Positions 28,284 to 38,700 of a stretch of 64,000 bases of DNA are shown piece by piece. A program made the translations under genes and the position numbers. Position 1 is the first letter of the stretch; the number at the start of each line of letters is the position of its first letter. Source of the stretch: Chromatiales bacterium (GTDB lineage: Bacteria; Pseudomonadota; Gammaproteobacteria; Steroidobacterales; GCA-2729495); the NCBI GenBank assembly GCA_020351875.1, contig CP070671.1, positions 932,242-996,241 of the forward strand. Reading direction: 5' to 3'. The notes beneath the pieces were generated by a model that saw nothing but the letters and a program-made list of their open reading frames with translations, made no database searches and was not told the DNA's origin.

Positions 28284-29369
28284 ATGCCGATATTCCACGA
28301 TACCAACCACCGAACCTGGTCACTGCTGACCGGTTGCGTGGCGCTCACCTGCGCCCTGCTGGGCGCCTGCGCCCCGCCCGGACCGCCGCCACCACTGCGC
28401 GGGGCCACCATGGGCACCAGCTACAGCGTGAAGGTCACGGCCCTGCCGGCAACGCTGAGCCGGGCAGATCTGCAGGCGCTGGTGGAACAGGAACTGCAGC
28501 AGGTCAATGCGGCCATGTCCACCTACGACCCGGCATCGGAAATCTCGCGCTTCAACCGGCACCAGGACGATGGCTGGTTTTCGGTGGGACCGGATCTCGC
28601 GGGCATCGTCATGCGCGCACGAGATATCGGTGCGCGCAGCGGCGGCGCTTTCGACATCACGGTGGGGCCGCTGGTGGAAGCCTGGGGCTTCGGCGCGAGC
28701 GGCCCCCGCGACCTGCCGCCGTCCGGCCAGGAGCTGGCCGCGGCGAGCGCCGTGATTGGCATACACCGCCTGTTGCCACGCGTGGAACCCCCGGCCCTGC
28801 GCAAATCGGTTGCCGGGCTGCAGATCGACCTGGGCGCGATCGCGAAGGGCTATGGCGTAGATCGCATAGCCACGGCCCTGGAAGCGGCCGGTATCGACAG
28901 CTACCTGGTGGAAATCGGCGGGGAACTGCGCACCCGCGGCCGGCGCCACGATGGCGCCATGTGGCGCGTGGGCATCGAACAGCCCGCGCCGGACGGGCGC
29001 CGGGTGCAGCTGGCCTTGCCCATGCACCGCGATGGTGCCGTCGCCACGTCTGGCGACTACCGAAACTTTGTCGAAACCAACGGCCAGCGCTACGCGCATA
29101 TCATCGACCCCCGCACGGGTCGTCCGGTCGATCATCGGCTCGCGTCCGTCACCGTGATCGCCGACAACTGCGAGACGGCCGACGCGTGGGCCACCGCGCT
29201 GAGTGTGCTGGGCACCAGTGAGGGTTACCGTATCGCCGAAGCCGAAGGACTCGCGGCATTGTTCATAGAACGCGACGACGACGTTTTCAAGGAAACCACT
29301 ACGCCGGCTTTCGACGCGTGGCTGTCGGCCGCCAATCAAAGCCCACAGGAGACTGAAAACAATGATTGA
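28284..29369 (+). CDS. apbE: FAD:protein FMN transferase ApbE, lipoprotein
   Basis: Attaches FMN through a phosphodiester bond to Thr/Ser of NqrB and NqrC. A signal peptide with lipobox LLGAC near residues 26-30 places it in the periplasm, where its targets lie. Family signatures present are GATMGTSYSVKV, STYDPASEISRFN, GGAFDITVGPLVEAWGF, the FAD-binding DLGAIAKGYGVD, EIGGELRTRG and HIIDPRTGRPV. Length 361 aa is typical. Its position divergent to nqr fits its role. The 3' end overlaps the next gene by 8 bp. Confidence 0.96.
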   Translation: MPIFHDTNHRTWSLLTGCVALTCALLGACAPPGPPPPLRGATMGTSYSVKVTALPATLSRADLQALVEQELQQVNAAMSTYDPASEISRFNRHQDDGWFSVGPDLAGIVMRARDIGARSGGAFDITVGPLVEAWGFGASGPRDLPPSGQELAAASAVIGIHRLLPRVEPPALRKSVAGLQIDLGAIAKGYGVDRIATALEAAGIDSYLVEIGGELRTRGRRHDGAMWRVGIEQPAPDGRRVQLALPMHRDGAVATSGDYRNFVETNGQRYAHIIDPRTGRPVDHRLASVTVIADNCETADAWATALSVLGTSEGYRIAEAEGLAALFIERDDDVFKETTTPAFDAWLSAANQSPQETENND

Positions 29370-29727
29370 TCACACAGGCCTGATCGTCAGCTCTGGCGAA
29401 CGCAGCCGGGATTTCTACACGCAGGCCCTGGCGCCTTTGGGCTACGGGCTGGTGGTATCTCACGACGGTGTGGCCGCCTTCGGCCCACCGGGCATGCCGC
29501 TGTTCTGGATCTACCAGGGGCCGAACCCGCACACCGGGGTGCACATCGCGCTGTCGGCCGCCGATCACGACGCCGTGGACCGCTTCCACGCCGCGGCGCT
29601 GGCGGCAGGGGGCACCGACCACGGCGCCCCCGGACTGCGCCCCGAGTACCACGAGCACTACTACGGCGCCTTTGTGCTGGATCCTGACGGCAACAATATC
29701 GAGGCGGTTTATCACGCGCCAGCTTGA
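29362..29727 (+). CDS. VOC (glyoxalase/bleomycin-resistance-like) family protein
   Basis: A 121-residue single-module vicinal-oxygen-chelate protein. His4 in IDHTGL, GVHIALSA and a C-terminal VLDPDGNNIEAVYH supply the usual metal-binding His and Glu residues. Related proteins act as dioxygenases, isomerases or resistance proteins; the reaction here is unknown. The ATG overlaps the apbE end by 8 bp, so it is translationally linked to apbE, though a functional link to flavinylation is not evident. Confidence 0.88.
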   Translation: MIDHTGLIVSSGERSRDFYTQALAPLGYGLVVSHDGVAAFGPPGMPLFWIYQGPNPHTGVHIALSAADHDAVDRFHAAALAAGGTDHGAPGLRPEYHEHYYGAFVLDPDGNNIEAVYHAPA

Positions 29728-29971
29728 GGGTCGGTGGTCGGGCGCTGCGGCGGGAGGAGGGAGTGCTTCAGGGCGTCGTCCCGGAGGAGTGGAGCCATGG
29801 ACGGCGGGAACGACGGAGGGCCGATCCGACTGAGGACAGGGATGTCCGAAGGAGGTTAAGCCCGGAAGACACTCTGCCCCGCGCCACCGCGCCCGCCACC
29901 AAGCGATCAACCTGTATCCCAACAGCCAAGCCACGCTAAAGTGACACATGCGCGATAGCCACGGAGAACAA
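29728..29971. other. Purine-rich non-coding stretch with a small hairpin
   Basis: 244 bp before the PQQ dehydrogenase. From 29730 to 29855 the plus strand is strongly G/A-biased. A short perfect hairpin GGACA-ggga-TGTCC lies at 29834-29847. No open frame here has a recognisable product. The last 30 bp contain the GGAG site of the next gene. Confidence 0.4.
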
Positions 29972-31975
29972 ATGAAGCGCAACCGAATTTCCATGGCGGC
30001 CTCCCTGCTCGTTGTATTGCCACTGCATCTTCATGCGGAGCAATGGGCGCACTACGGCGGTGACGCCGGTGGTCGGCAGTACTCTCCCCTGGACCAGGTC
30101 GACGTGAACAACGTGCGCGACCTGGAGGTGGCGTGGCAGTACCGGACCGGGGAGCTGGAACGGCGAACCGAGTTCCAGAACGCAACCGCCAAAGTGCAGG
30201 TCAACCCGATCCTGTTGCCCGACGCCGCGGGTGGACACCTGGTGTTGTGCACACCATTCAACCGTCTCATTGCGCTGGACCCGGGTACCGGCGCGGAACG
30301 CTGGGTGTACGACCCCGAGATTCGTATCGGCGGTTATGCGTCCCCCGAAGATCCCGAGGGCCTTGCAAGCCCGGCGTTTGCCAACTGCCGGGGCGTTGCC
30401 TATCGCGAGGATGCCCGCACGCCGGCCGATGCGGCGTGCCGACATCGCCTGTTAATGGCGACGCACGACGTACGACTGATTGCGGTGGACGCAATGACCG
30501 GTGAAGCGTGTGACGGATTCGGGGATGCCGGCACGGTGAATGTGGAACCCCTGGTGTTGGGCGCCGAGCCGCCGGCTGCCATCGGCGAAGTGAAGTTTCC
30601 ATCGCCGCCGGTCATCGTGAATGACGTCGTGGTGGTTGGCTCATCGGTGCGGGACAACCACCGCTTCAACGCGCCCAGCGGCGCGGTGCGCGCCTTCGAC
30701 CTGCATAGCGGGGAACTGCGGTGGACCTTCGACCCGGTGCCGCGTGATGCGTCCGACCCCGAATACCGCAACTGGCAGCCGGATGCAGCCCGCCAGACCG
30801 GGGGCGGCAACGTGTGGGGCCTGATGAGCGTTGACGAGGAAAGGGACCTGGTGTTCCTGCCCACGTCCGGACCCTCACCGGATTTCTATGGCGGTACGCG
30901 GCCCGGTGACAACCGCTACGCCGACTCCCTCGTCGCGCTGCGCGGGGAGACTGGCAAAGTGGCCTGGCACTTCCAGACCATTCACCACGACGTGTGGGAC
31001 TACGACAACGCAGCGCAGCCGACCTTTGTCGACCTGGAGCGGGACGGCGAGCCGTTCCCCGCGGTGATCCAGGCCACCAAGACCGGGATGCTCTACATCT
31101 TCCATCGCGAGACCGGCGAGCCCTATTTCCCGATCGAAGAGCGGCCGGTCCCGCAGGACGGCGTACCCGGCGAGCAGCTGTCGCCGACCCAGCCCTTCCC
31201 GGTTGAACCGCCGCCGCTGGTGCCCCACGGCTTCGACGCCGACGACTTCTGGGGCATCTCCTTCCTGGACCGGGGCGAGTGCCGCAAGCAATACGGGGAC
31301 TTCCGGTTGGGGCCGATCTTCACGCCCCCGAGCCTGCGGGGCACGATCATCTCGCCGTCAACGGCCGGCGGCATAAACTGGGGCGGCGTGGCCGTGGACC
31401 CGCGCTCGAAGCTGCTGGTGGCCAAGGTGCTGCGCATGGCGCACTTCGCCCGGCTGATCCCGGTCGAAGAGCTGCCGGCCGGCATTGAAGCCGCCGGCGA
31501 GAACATCATGGATGCGGCCCGGCCGCTGCTCGGTACGCCATACGCGCTGAAGCAGGGCCCGGTCGTGTCACCGATGTTCACCCCCTGCTCCCCGCCACCG
31601 TGGGCGGCAGTCGTGGCCGTGGACCTGGAGGCCGGTGAGATCGCCTGGCAGAGCACCCTCGGCTCCCTGGATGCACTGATGCCCATACCGCTGCCGCTGC
31701 GCTGGGGCACCGCGAGCTTTGGCGGTCCAATCATTACCGGCGGGGGGCTGATCTTCATTGGTGCCACGCAGGACAATCGCTTCCGCGCCTTCGACCTGTT
31801 CACGGGCGAGGAACTCTGGAGCGCCCTGCTGCCCACCGGCGCCTTCGCGGTACCGATGACCTACGAACACCAGGGCCGCCAGTTCATCGTGATTGCGGCC
31901 GGCGGGCATCCCTTCATCTATCCCCGCCCCGGTGACTACCTGACGGCCTTCGCCCTACCCAAATCCAACGATTAA
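29972..31975 (+). CDS. PQQ-dependent dehydrogenase (quinoprotein glucose dehydrogenase-like), periplasmic
   Basis: An eight-bladed propeller quinoprotein of 667 residues that should oxidise a sugar or alcohol in the periplasm using PQQ. Start taken at the ATG at 29972 after GGAG, giving a signal peptide cleaved near HLHAEQ. Blade motifs are clear: WAHYGGDAGGRQYSPLDQ, DLEVAWQYRTGE, LIALDPGTGAERW, GKVAWHFQTIHHDVWDYD, TKTGMLYIFHRETGEP, GGINWGGVAVD and GGPIITGGGLIFIGATQDN. It lacks the five-helix membrane anchor of Gcd and has no heme domain, so the electron acceptor must be separate. PQQ synthesis genes are not in the window. Confidence 0.9.
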   Translation: MKRNRISMAASLLVVLPLHLHAEQWAHYGGDAGGRQYSPLDQVDVNNVRDLEVAWQYRTGELERRTEFQNATAKVQVNPILLPDAAGGHLVLCTPFNRLIALDPGTGAERWVYDPEIRIGGYASPEDPEGLASPAFANCRGVAYREDARTPADAACRHRLLMATHDVRLIAVDAMTGEACDGFGDAGTVNVEPLVLGAEPPAAIGEVKFPSPPVIVNDVVVVGSSVRDNHRFNAPSGAVRAFDLHSGELRWTFDPVPRDASDPEYRNWQPDAARQTGGGNVWGLMSVDEERDLVFLPTSGPSPDFYGGTRPGDNRYADSLVALRGETGKVAWHFQTIHHDVWDYDNAAQPTFVDLERDGEPFPAVIQATKTGMLYIFHRETGEPYFPIEERPVPQDGVPGEQLSPTQPFPVEPPPLVPHGFDADDFWGISFLDRGECRKQYGDFRLGPIFTPPSLRGTIISPSTAGGINWGGVAVDPRSKLLVAKVLRMAHFARLIPVEELPAGIEAAGENIMDAARPLLGTPYALKQGPVVSPMFTPCSPPPWAAVVAVDLEAGEIAWQSTLGSLDALMPIPLPLRWGTASFGGPIITGGGLIFIGATQDNRFRAFDLFTGEELWSALLPTGAFAVPMTYEHQGRQFIVIAAGGHPFIYPRPGDYLTAFALPKSND

Positions 31976-32023
31976 CGATCCGGCAAACCAGAATAGCCCG
32001 CTGCGTCGAAGTCACGGGTACGC

Positions 32024-33250
32024 ATGGCCAACACGGACAACAATCTGACCGACCGGTTGCTGCTGGTGGCAGGCGTCGCGCTTTTTGCCCTCGGCCAGTC
32101 CCTGAATTTCCTCATCGTCGCGCCGATGGCCCGCGCCGCGGGATTGACGGTGCCGCAATTCGGCATCGCCTTCACGATTGCCAGCCTGCCGATGATTTTC
32201 GCGGCGCCCTTCTGGGGCCGGCGCAGCGATGCCCTGGGGCGCAAACCCGTCTTCATCATCGGCCTGCTCGGCAGCGGCCTGGGAACCGGCGTACTGGCGC
32301 TGACCCTGTCCTGGGGCATATCCAGCACGGTCTCCATCATGGGTCTGCTAGTGGCCCTGACCTGCGCACGGACCTTTTACGGACTCACGTCCTCGGCCAT
32401 TTACCCCGCAGCAGCCGCCTACATGGCCGATGTCACGACCTTCGAGAACCGGGCCAAGGGCATGGCCCTGATCGGCAGCGCCAACAGCCTCGGTGCAATC
32501 TTCGGGCCGTTGCTGGCGGCAGGCCTGACTTTCGCGGGGGAACTGGTGCCGATGTATGCCGCGGCGGGGCTGTGCGTCATTGGCGCGGGCGCAGCCGTGT
32601 TCCTGCTGCGCGAACCCGAGGTTCATAAAGAGGCACGCCGGCAAAAGTCCGACCTGAAGTGGACGGACCCCCGGCTCAGGCCCTTCCTGATTATCTGGGC
32701 CTGCTTCTTCCTCGTGTTCATCTCGATGAACCTGCTCACGGCCTTCTATATCGAGGACGCCCTGGGCGTAACAGATAAAAAGCAGGTCATCCGGATCGCG
32801 AGCCTCGTATTGATCAGCATGTCAGTGGTCATCGTCGTCGTGCAGGGCGTCATTCTGCAAATCTGGCGGGTGTCGCCAAAGATACTGCTGCGGCTGTGCA
32901 GCCCGGCCTTTTGCATCGGGCTGTTGCTGATTGCCATCGCCGAAAGCGTGCCGGTGCTGGCGGCCGGCTTTGCCTGGTTCGGGCTGTCTTTCGCGCTCGC
33001 CACGCCGGGAATCAATGGCAGTGCGAGCCTGGCGATGGAAGCCCACGAGCAGGGCGCGGCCGCCGGCTACCTGAGCGCGTCAAACACCGCGGGCGCCATC
33101 GCCTCACCGTTGGTGGGTACCAGCATCTACCAGATTGCGCCCAGCGCGCCGTTTTTCGCCGGCGCGGCGCTGTTCTTCGTGATCAGTCTCTACGCGCTGA
33201 CCATCAAGGTCCAGGATCCGGCAACCAGAGCGGCAACCACAACCGCCTGA
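32024..33250 (+). CDS. Major facilitator superfamily transporter
   Basis: A 408-residue membrane protein with about 12 hydrophobic helices. The MFS loop 2-3 motif appears as GRRSDALGRKPV, and GSANSLGAIFGPLLA resembles motif C of drug/proton antiporters. The substrate is unknown. It starts 48 bp after the PQQ dehydrogenase and could be cotranscribed. It converges on the DUF2860-like gene across a terminator. Confidence 0.9.
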   Translation: MANTDNNLTDRLLLVAGVALFALGQSLNFLIVAPMARAAGLTVPQFGIAFTIASLPMIFAAPFWGRRSDALGRKPVFIIGLLGSGLGTGVLALTLSWGISSTVSIMGLLVALTCARTFYGLTSSAIYPAAAAYMADVTTFENRAKGMALIGSANSLGAIFGPLLAAGLTFAGELVPMYAAAGLCVIGAGAAVFLLREPEVHKEARRQKSDLKWTDPRLRPFLIIWACFFLVFISMNLLTAFYIEDALGVTDKKQVIRIASLVLISMSVVIVVVQGVILQIWRVSPKILLRLCSPAFCIGLLLIAIAESVPVLAAGFAWFGLSFALATPGINGSASLAMEAHEQGAAAGYLSASNTAGAIASPLVGTSIYQIAPSAPFFAGAALFFVISLYALTIKVQDPATRAATTTA

Positions 33251-33280
33251 AGAATCCACTTGGCCACGACAGGGAGCCGC

Positions 33281-33317
33281 AAAAAACCCGCGGAAGCCGG
33301 CCAGCTCCCGCGGGTTC
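33281..33317 (-). terminator. Rho-independent terminator of the DUF2860-like gene
   Basis: Read on the minus strand, an 8-bp GC-rich stem (33308-33315 with 33286-33293, core CCGCGGGT) is followed by a run of six T (33286-33281). It lies 20 bp past the minus-strand stop codon. In the plus direction there is no matching T run, so it mainly serves the minus-strand gene. Confidence 0.85.
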
Positions 33318-33336
33318 CATAGTCAGGTGGCAAGTC

Positions 33337-34371
33337 TTACTTGTCCGGCCCGAAGCGCCACTCCGCCCCAAGCGTGAACAGCAGGTTGCGCTGGTCGTGG
33401 AAGTTCACATTGTTTTCTTCCTTCGCCCAGGCCACGCCGCCCGTCCCGAACCAGTTCTCGCCCCACGGCAGCCGGTAGTTGCCCCTCAGCACAATCTCGT
33501 ACCAGTCGCCGTCCGTGCGCCGGTTGTAGACCGGGTTCCGCTCGCTCTTGTCCTTGCTGCCGACCCGCGCGCGGCCGGCGACGCCCCAGGTTTCATTCTG
33601 GTAGCCGGCATCCAGGCCGACATACGGGCCGCTGTACTTGGTCGCATCGCCGTCAAGGTCCGCATCCACATAACCGAAGTACGGCCTGAAGACCTCGTTC
33701 GCCGACCGGCGCCAGGTGTAGCTGAACTCGGCACGGTAGTTGTCGCCTTCACGACTCAGGTCGCTCTGCTGCTCAAGGGTCAGGCCCAGGGCAGAACCAC
33801 TGCGCTCGTCATCGACCTCGATATCCTTGTACTGGAACAGCAAGCCGATGGGCAGGCCCGCGATCCGGTCCCATTCGAAGCGCACGCCGGTGAATTCCCG
33901 GTCCGTGTCCGAGCGTGAAGACCCGCTGCTGTAAGGATCCTGCCAGACTTCCTGGTTCAGCAATCCGGAAGTCACGTAGCCGAGCGACACGATGCCGAGC
34001 GTCTCGAACTGCTTCCTGATGCCAACCTGCTGCAGCACCTCGAGATCGACCAGCTCCTCGACGTCGCTGGCGAGGAACAGCTGAATCTGCGGACCACCAA
34101 AGGTGTAAGCAAATTCTCCGCGCGGGAAGATGAACGCATCGTCTTCCCCTTTTGGACTCCGGGACACGGAGCTCACGCTTTCCTGGCCGATGTCCCAGAG
34201 CGAGCTGCCCTTCACGAGGTTGGTTTCCGCATCGGTGTAACCGGCGCCGATACCCAGGGTGCCGCTGAAGCCCGACGTGGTCGGGATGTCTTCCAGGGCA
34301 TAGGCCCCCTGCGCACCGGTTGCCAACACCAGCCCGCACGCCGCCAGACGAAACATTCTTGTGACGCTCAT
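33337..34371 (-). CDS. DUF2860-like outer-membrane beta-barrel protein (copy 1)
   Basis: A 344-residue protein with a signal peptide (cleavage near GAYALE) and many amphipathic strands. It starts after the leader with IPTTSGFSGTLGIGAGYTDAETN and ends in an outer-membrane-type strand LLFTLGAEWRFGP. The layout resembles DUF2860 proteins of marine gammaproteobacteria, function unknown. A paralog lies immediately upstream on the same strand; both share AGYTDAETNLVKG/NVTDAETNLVKG, SLGYVTSG and RNPVYxRRTDxDWYEI. Confidence 0.8.
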   Translation of the reverse strand: MSVTRMFRLAACGLVLATGAQGAYALEDIPTTSGFSGTLGIGAGYTDAETNLVKGSSLWDIGQESVSSVSRSPKGEDDAFIFPRGEFAYTFGGPQIQLFLASDVEELVDLEVLQQVGIRKQFETLGIVSLGYVTSGLLNQEVWQDPYSSGSSRSDTDREFTGVRFEWDRIAGLPIGLLFQYKDIEVDDERSGSALGLTLEQQSDLSREGDNYRAEFSYTWRRSANEVFRPYFGYVDADLDGDATKYSGPYVGLDAGYQNETWGVAGRARVGSKDKSERNPVYNRRTDGDWYEIVLRGNYRLPWGENWFGTGGVAWAKEENNVNFHDQRNLLFTLGAEWRFGPDK

Positions 34372-34485
34372 ACCGGAGCCTCCTCCCCAGGTTGTGCTGC
34401 TCCTAAGCGGCGCATTCTAAACGCAGTGCGACACGAGTGCCATGCGTGGTCTCCGAGCAACACACTGAGCCACTGGCCGGGATGG

Positions 34486-35583
34486 CTAGGGCCGTTCGCC
34501 GGCGCCCCCAGGGCGGCCACCCGGCGGTCCGCCGCGCCGCGCGAGTTTGCCGAAGCGGTACTGGGCACCGAGTTGGAACAGCAGGATCCGCTGATCATGG
34601 AAGCGGACGTTGGAGTTGTCCTCTGCGTAGGCAACGCCGCCGACTGCGGACCAGCGGCCGTTGCCGAAGGGCAACGCGAGCGTCGCATTCAGCGCTATTT
34701 CGTACCAGTCCGTGTCGGTCCGCCGCCCATAGACGGGATTGCGCTCGTCGTAGTCCCGGTTGCCGACCCTGAGCCGGCCCAGCACTCGCAGCGGGCCGCC
34801 AAAGTACGCCGCATCCAGGCCCACGTAGACCCCTTCGTTCTTCACGGCATCGCCGTCCCGATCGGCCTTCGTGTAACCCACGTAGGGATTGAAGACTTCC
34901 CGCCGCGACTTCTGCCAGGTGTAGCGCAACTCGGTGCGATAGTCGTCACCGTCACGTTCCAGCAGCGTGGCCTGCTCCGCGGTGAGCGTGCCGGCGGACA
35001 CCAGGGCGGCACCACTGCGCTCTTTATCGATGTCCATATCACGCCACTGGAACAGGAACTCGATCGGCAGCCCCAGGATCTTGTCCCACACGAAGCGCGC
35101 ACCGCCGAATTCCTGGTCCGTGTCATCGCGGGCCGTTGTCGCATCGTAGGGGTCTTCCCAGACTTCCTGCGGGACGATCCCGGAGGTGACATAGCCGAGC
35201 GAAAAGACCCCCAGCGTGTCGAATGCCTTGCGCACGCCGATTTCCTGCAGGGTTTCCAGGGTCACGAGCCGCTCGGGACCGCCGGACAGGAACAGCTGGA
35301 GCTGCTGGTCGGCGAAGGTGTAGGAAAAACTGCCGGCCGGGGACAGGAACACATCGTCGTTGGACTTCGGGCTCCGGGTCACGGACGAGACGCGCTCCTT
35401 GCCCAGGTCGCCGAGGGGGATGCCCTTTACCAGGTTGGTCTCGGCATCCGTCACGTTCATGGCAACGCGCAATGAGCCGCGGAAACCGGATTCAGTCGGA
35501 ATGGGCGGCAGAGCCCACGACTGCATGCTGACCAGCAGTGCCAGCCCGCACGCGACCAGGCTCCCCAGCATTGAGCTGCACAT
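34486..35583 (-). CDS. DUF2860-like outer-membrane beta-barrel protein (copy 2)
   Basis: A 365-residue paralog of the downstream gene, with the same start (PPIPTESGFRGSL), the same internal blocks (TLGVFSLGYVTSGI, ERNPVYGRRTDTDWYEIALN) and the same barrel end (LLFQLGAQYRFGK). Unlike copy 1 it carries an extra Gly/Pro/Arg-rich tail after the final strand (RRGGPPGGRPGG), which would lie outside the barrel. A 114-bp gap separates the copies, so they are a tandem duplication. Function unknown. Confidence 0.8.
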   Translation of the reverse strand: MCSSMLGSLVACGLALLVSMQSWALPPIPTESGFRGSLRVAMNVTDAETNLVKGIPLGDLGKERVSSVTRSPKSNDDVFLSPAGSFSYTFADQQLQLFLSGGPERLVTLETLQEIGVRKAFDTLGVFSLGYVTSGIVPQEVWEDPYDATTARDDTDQEFGGARFVWDKILGLPIEFLFQWRDMDIDKERSGAALVSAGTLTAEQATLLERDGDDYRTELRYTWQKSRREVFNPYVGYTKADRDGDAVKNEGVYVGLDAAYFGGPLRVLGRLRVGNRDYDERNPVYGRRTDTDWYEIALNATLALPFGNGRWSAVGGVAYAEDNSNVRFHDQRILLFQLGAQYRFGKLARRGGPPGGRPGGAGERP

Positions 35584-35716
35584 GCCGCAATCCCTCCCGT
35601 TGCGCTATGCTGCGGCACCTTTTTCACCGATACTATCGGCCCTCCGGTCCGCGGACCACGCGACATATACCTACAAGCAGCGCGCGGCCGGGCCCATCCA
35701 GACAAGCCAAAGCCCG

Positions 35717-38700
35717 ATGAAGCGATTCCTGTTCATTCTGTTGGCCCTCGCGATCGTGCTGGCCGGCGCGGCCGTCGCACTGCTGAACGACGCCAACATC
35801 CAGCGCTTCACGGAGTACTGGCTGAGCGAGCAGATGGCTCGCCGGATCGAGGTGCAAGGCGACTTCAGCGTGGAACTGGGCAATCCGTTACGACTGAAGG
35901 CCGAGTCCGTCCGGTTGGCGAACCCGGACTGGGCGGAGAACCCGGTCATGGCCAAGGCCGACCGGGTTGAGGTGGCCATCGATCTGTCGACGATTCTGGG
36001 AGATGAGCCCCTGATCCTGAATGAGTTGATTATCGAGAACCTCGATGGCGAACTGATCAGCAACGAGGCGGGCGAGAATAACTGGACCTTCGGTGACCCG
36101 GACAGTGACACCGGTGCCAACTTCCTGATCCAGGAACTGGAGGTCACGACGGCCAAGCTGAACGTGCGTCGCTACGCGCTGCGGGCCGTGGATTTCGACA
36201 TCGACTCGCTACGGCAGATCGAGAACGAGAATGGGCTGCTGCAAACCTCCCTGGTCGGCAAGTACAACGATCGTCCGGTCAGTGCGAACGGCAAGCTCGG
36301 ACCCTTCAGCAACCTGCTGGACGGCGAAAATGTCCGCGTGGCGCTAAGCGCCCGCTTTGGCATCCTGGAGATCGATGGTTCGGGCACGATCGACGATCTC
36401 GACGATCCGCGCCAGCCGAAGCTCAGCCTGGCCATCAAGGCGCCGGATGCTGGCGAAGTGGCCAACATGTTCGGCTTCGAGGTCGATTCGCCCAGCGACA
36501 TCGACCTGAAAGCAGAAATCGCGCCGGTGGACGTGGGCGTGACCTTCAATGCGGGCGGCCGGTGGGGCTCGGCGGACCTCGACTTCAAGGGCAGCGTGAA
36601 GGATCTGCCCAGCCTGGATGGCGTCGACCTGAAGGCCAAGGGTAAGGGCGAGGAGCTGCGCAATGCGCTGCGCCTGTTTGGCATCCGCGGTATGCCGGCC
36701 GTGCCGTTCGAGTTTTCCGGCGACCTCTCCCGACACGGCGAGGAACTCGATATCCGGGAGCTGCAGGCCACCGTGGGCGATTTCGTTTTCCAGCTGTCCG
36801 GCGACGTGAATCGTTTCCCGTCGCTGAACGACGCGAACCTGACCCTGTCGGTCAAGGGCGACGACGTGGCCCGGTTCCGCGAACTGTTCGGCATCCCGGG
36901 CGTCGCAGAGGGCGCCTTCACGCTGGATGCGCAGCTGGGTCGCTCTCCCGACGGGCTGGAAAAGTTTGAGGTCATCGCACAGACCGCCCTCGGCAAAGGC
37001 ACCATGACGGGCACCCTGGGCAGCGCCCCGGGCTATGTTGGCACCAAAGCCAGTCTCCGCGCCGACGGCCAGAGTCTGGGCCGCCTGTCGCAGGTCTTCC
37101 TGGTGCGCGAACTGAAAGACCAGCCCTTCGTCGTCGCCGCGGAAGTGGAAGTGGTGCCCGAGGGCTACCAGCTGAAGAAAGGCAGCTCGTTCCGGTCCGG
37201 CGACACGGTGATCCAGGCCAAGGGTCTGCTCGGCCCGGACCCCCTCGAGCAGGGCACCGTGCTGGACTGGTCACTGACCAACGTCGAACTGGCGGAACTC
37301 GGCGCTGTGGTCCTGGACGCAACGGACCTGCCGTCACGCCAGGTGAACGTTAGCGGCACGACCCGGGTCAGGCCGAACGACCTGGTGCTCAGCGACGTGA
37401 AGGGCACGATCGGGGAGGCAGAGTTTCAAGTGGCGGGGCAGCTCGGCCGCGGCAAGAACTACCGGGGCACCGATCTGCGCGGCTCGCTGCGCGGGCCGGA
37501 ACTCGAGCGCCTGGCTTTCCTGCTGGGCGACGTGAATTTGCCGGCCGGGCCCTTCCAGCTGACCGGCCGGGTGCAGCGCACGGCGGACGGAATACGCATC
37601 TCGGAGTCCGTGGTCGACGTGGCCGGCGCCGAGGGCCGGGTAGACGGGGAACTGGCGCTGCCCGCCGACACCCTGAAGGGCAAGTTCGACATCGAACTCT
37701 CTGGCCCGGACGCGTCGGCCTTCTGGGAAGGGCGCTATGCCGTGGCGCTTGGCAAGCAACCTTTCTCGATCGACCTGCGGGGCGAACTCACCGACGACCT
37801 GCTGCAGCTGGACGACGGCGAGCTGAAAATCGGCCAGACCGAGCTGACGGCCACCGGCGCGATCCGGCCCGCGCAGGATAGCGGCAAGCTGCAGATCCGA
37901 GCAAGATCGCCGGAGATCTCCCGACTGGGCACGATCCTGGGCATCGAGATCCTGCCGGGCCGGAGCCTCGATTTGAGCGGCACGCTGGAACGCAATGGCG
38001 ACGTGTTCCAGCTGACGCGGTTTCTCGTGCGCACCAACAAGGGTGACCTCGCGGGCAACCTGACGTACACACTGGGCGCCCCGCCCAGCATCAACGGCGC
38101 GCTGACTTCCACCCTGCTCGACATCAGCTGGATCACGGACCCGACCCGGGATGAGATTCTGCAGAAAAAACCCAGGCGCGAAGCCGAAGAGCGGGGTGAC
38201 GGTCGCCTGATTCCCGACTGGGAGCTGCCGCTGGAATTATTGCAACGCTGGAACGTGGACCTGTCGATCGCGGCCGATGGGGTCTTGCGCCAGCGCCGCG
38301 ATGTGAAGAACTGGTATGTCCATATCGTATTGCAGGATGGCGCGCTGACGGTTGCACCCTGGAGCTTCGGTGGCGACTCGGGCTCACTCAATGGAGAAGT
38401 GCGCGTGACACCTGCGTCCTATGGCGCGGACGTGCAGTTGCGCGTGACGGCGGAAGATCTCGTGACCGGCATATGGCAGCCCGACAATGAAGACCTGAGC
38501 ATGCTCCCGAAGGGCGACTGGAACATCAACCTGACGAGCCGAGGGAAAACCGTCAGGGAACTCTTTGCAAACCTGGACGGCACGGGCAAGCTGAGCAGCG
38601 CAGCAGGCCGGCTGGAAAACGCACAAACCCGGAGTGCGCTGTTCGGCGACCTGTTGGGCAACATCGTGGCAAACGTCAACCCCTTTACCGAGCAAGAACC

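Noticed and set aside
29724-29939. A small 71-codon open frame after the VOC gene
   Set aside because: No ribosome site, no recognisable pattern; composition follows the purine skew.
35360-35716. N-terminal extension of the AsmA-family protein by 119 residues
   Set aside because: The extension is antisense to the DUF2860-like gene and would bury the membrane anchor; the ATG at 35717 gives a normal AsmA start.
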